Positions 31,246-32,435 of a stretch of DNA of 32,435 nt are shown piece by piece. A program made the translations under genes and the position numbers. This DNA is from Methylomonas rosea (GTDB lineage Bacteria > Pseudomonadota > Gammaproteobacteria > Methylococcales > Methylomonadaceae), in NCBI RefSeq assembly GCF_024505055.1, contig NZ_JANIBL010000059.1, positions 1 to 32,435 on the forward strand, in the 5' to 3' direction. Numbering within the stretch: position 1 is the stretch's first letter; each line of letters opens with the position of its first letter. The notes beneath the pieces are model-generated. The model made no database searches and was not told the origin of the DNA. It saw only the letters and a program-made list of their open reading frames with translations.

Positions 31246-32435
31246 TCATTCCGCCGCCAAGGCCACGACCGGGTCCAGATGGGCGGCTTTGCGGGCCGGC
31301 AAATAGCCGAATAGCAAACCGGTGCCAAAGGCGCAGGAAAACGCCAGGATGGCCGGCAGCGGTGAAAACAATACCGCCATCTCGAAATATTTCAGGACAT
31401 AACCGGCCGCAAAGCCCAGCAGCACGCCCATCAAGCCGCCCAGGGTGCAGACCACGGCGGCTTCGGTATTGAATTGCAGTAAAATGTCGCGGCGGCGGGC
31501 GCCGGTGGCGATGCGGATACCAATCTCCCGGGTGCGTTCGGTGACGCTGACCAGCATGATATTCATCACGCCGATGCCGCCGACCAGCAAGGAAATCGCC
31601 GCGACGATGCCCAGCATCAGCGTAAAGGTGTTTTGGGTTTCGGTAGCCGATTCGATGATGGAGGCCATGTTGCGGATGCGAAAATCCTCGGTTTGGTGAC
31701 GAGTAATCAGTAGGTCGCTGATCGCTTGCTGGGTAGTGTCGATAATGGAGACGTCTTTGACCAGCACGGTAATCCCGCCTAAATACTTTTGCCCAAACAA
31801 GCGGATCAAACCGGTACTGATCGGCACGAACACTGCGTCGTCGCGGTCGGTGCCCATGGCGTCGGCACCTTTGCTGGACATCACGCCAATCACTTCGAAC
31901 GGAATATTGCCGATCATCACGTAGCGGCCCAGCGGGTCTTCGCCGTCCACAAACAACAGCTTGCGCACGGTCTCGCCCAGCACCATCACCGGCGCATAGC
32001 GGCGTTGGTCGCGCTCGTCAAAAAAATCGCCGCTGCCCAAGGGCCAGTCGCGCACTTGCGGCATGCTGGAGGCCACGCCCTGCACGCTGGTGGCGTAATC
32101 GACATTGCCATAGCGCACCGTCATGCGGCTGGTGCGTTCCGGCGAGGCCCACAGTACATTGTCCAGTTCGGCGATGGCGTCGGCGTCGGCGGGCATCAGG
32201 GTGGCGACATCACCGCCGCCGCGAAAGCCGGTAATGCCGGGGCGGATAGATAGGACGTTGGTGCCCATCGCCCGCATCTGCTCCAGTACTTTTTCCTGAC
32301 TGCCCTGGCCGACCGCCAACATGGTGACCACGGCGGCGACGCCGATCACGATGCCCAGCAAGGTCAAGGCGGTGCGGAACAGGTTGGCGCGTAGCGAGCG
32401 CAAGGCTGTTTTCGCCGCTTCGCCGAGTTCGGCCA
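31246..32435 (-). CDS. macB: MacB-type ABC transporter permease, 5' end cut by the window edge
   Basis: The frame is open to the right edge, so the gene is partial. About 396 residues are visible: the first membrane helix (LTLLGIVIGVAAVVTMLAVG), a periplasmic MacB_PCD domain, and a C-terminal FtsX domain with three helices (IVAAISLLVGGIGVMNIMLVSVTERTREIGI, then VCTLGGLMGVLLGFAAGY and the last helix). If it is true MacB, an ATP-binding domain lies upstream, off-window; a separate ATPase gene is the alternative. It partners the NodT factor downstream and presumably a macA-like adaptor upstream, exporting macrolides, peptides or siderophores. Confidence 0.88.
   Translation of the reverse strand, partial: AELGEAAKTALRSLRANLFRTALTLLGIVIGVAAVVTMLAVGQGSQEKVLEQMRAMGTNVLSIRPGITGFRGGGDVATLMPADADAIAELDNVLWASPERTSRMTVRYGNVDYATSVQGVASSMPQVRDWPLGSGDFFDERDQRRYAPVMVLGETVRKLLFVDGEDPLGRYVMIGNIPFEVIGVMSSKGADAMGTDRDDAVFVPISTGLIRLFGQKYLGGITVLVKDVSIIDTTQQAISDLLITRHQTEDFRIRNMASIIESATETQNTFTLMLGIVAAISLLVGGIGVMNIMLVSVTERTREIGIRIATGARRRDILLQFNTEAAVVCTLGGLMGVLLGFAAGYVLKYFEMAVLFSPLPAILAFSCAFGTGLLFGYLPARKAAHLDPVVALAAE

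Noticed and set aside
31013..31249. 78-codon minus-strand frame between macB and nodT
   Set aside because: It translates through dispersed repeats and has no protein-like composition.
1..32435. CRISPR array
   Set aside because: No run of regularly spaced direct repeats is visible anywhere in the window.

Overview
The window looks like chromosome of a gammaproteobacterial methanotroph or methylotroph, probably a Methylococcales member near Methylomonas. The main evidence is the XoxF-type PQQ methanol dehydrogenase at the left edge, with the extra aspartate that marks lanthanide-dependent enzymes. A PEP-CTERM-type surface protein, a carbonic anhydrase/SulP pair and the general protein similarity agree. 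Genus assignment is inference; no rRNA, tRNA, CRISPR array, integrase or transposase gene was recognised.

Layout. 1-2.8 kb: xoxF and msrA on the minus strand, with three consecutive palindromes in the xoxF leader. 2.8-4.5 kb: hslO (Hsp33) and a lipoprotein gene on the plus strand. 4.5-5.2 kb: a gene-free stretch with a long interrupted hairpin and a terminator whose U-tract faces the minus strand. 5.2-7.6 kb: a minus-strand ydbH-ynbE-ydbL operon, an envelope phospholipid bridge. 7.7-8.7 kb: a threonine aldolase-like gene, divergent from a small-molecule kinase/IMPase-family phosphatase pair (8.9-10.7 kb). A KTSC protein and a short-chain dehydrogenase follow. 12.1-14.3 kb: beta-carbonic anhydrase plus SulP transporter, a probable inorganic-carbon uptake unit. 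14.4-15.1 kb: a PEP-CTERM-type secreted protein. 15.2-18.6 kb: a LysR regulator divergent from azoreductase, pirin and DODA-type dioxygenase genes, with a clear operator-like palindrome. Then come a SAM methyltransferase and a Tat-exported amidohydrolase.

20.9-24.9 kb: a hairpin-rich intergenic region, a large TonB-dependent receptor, a 0.6 kb AT-rich divergent control region and a TlpA-like periplasmic thioredoxin. 25-27.9 kb: an APC permease divergent from a base-excision-repair pair (exonuclease III overlapping an Fe-S-type uracil-DNA glycosylase). 28-29.6 kb is an accessory island: a ParE-type toxin/antitoxin pair bracketed by short inverted repeats with an attC-like structure beside it, then an FRG-domain gene enclosed by perfect 26-bp inverted copies of a palindromic repeat. 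29.6 kb to the right edge: a NodT-type outer-membrane factor and a truncated MacB-type ABC permease, separated by a cluster of dispersed repeats.

The two most unusual items are the FRG gene framed by inverted palindromic repeats and the structured intergenic regions at 4.75 kb and 21.04-21.25 kb. The rest is largely core methanotroph metabolism, envelope maintenance, redox defence and transport.
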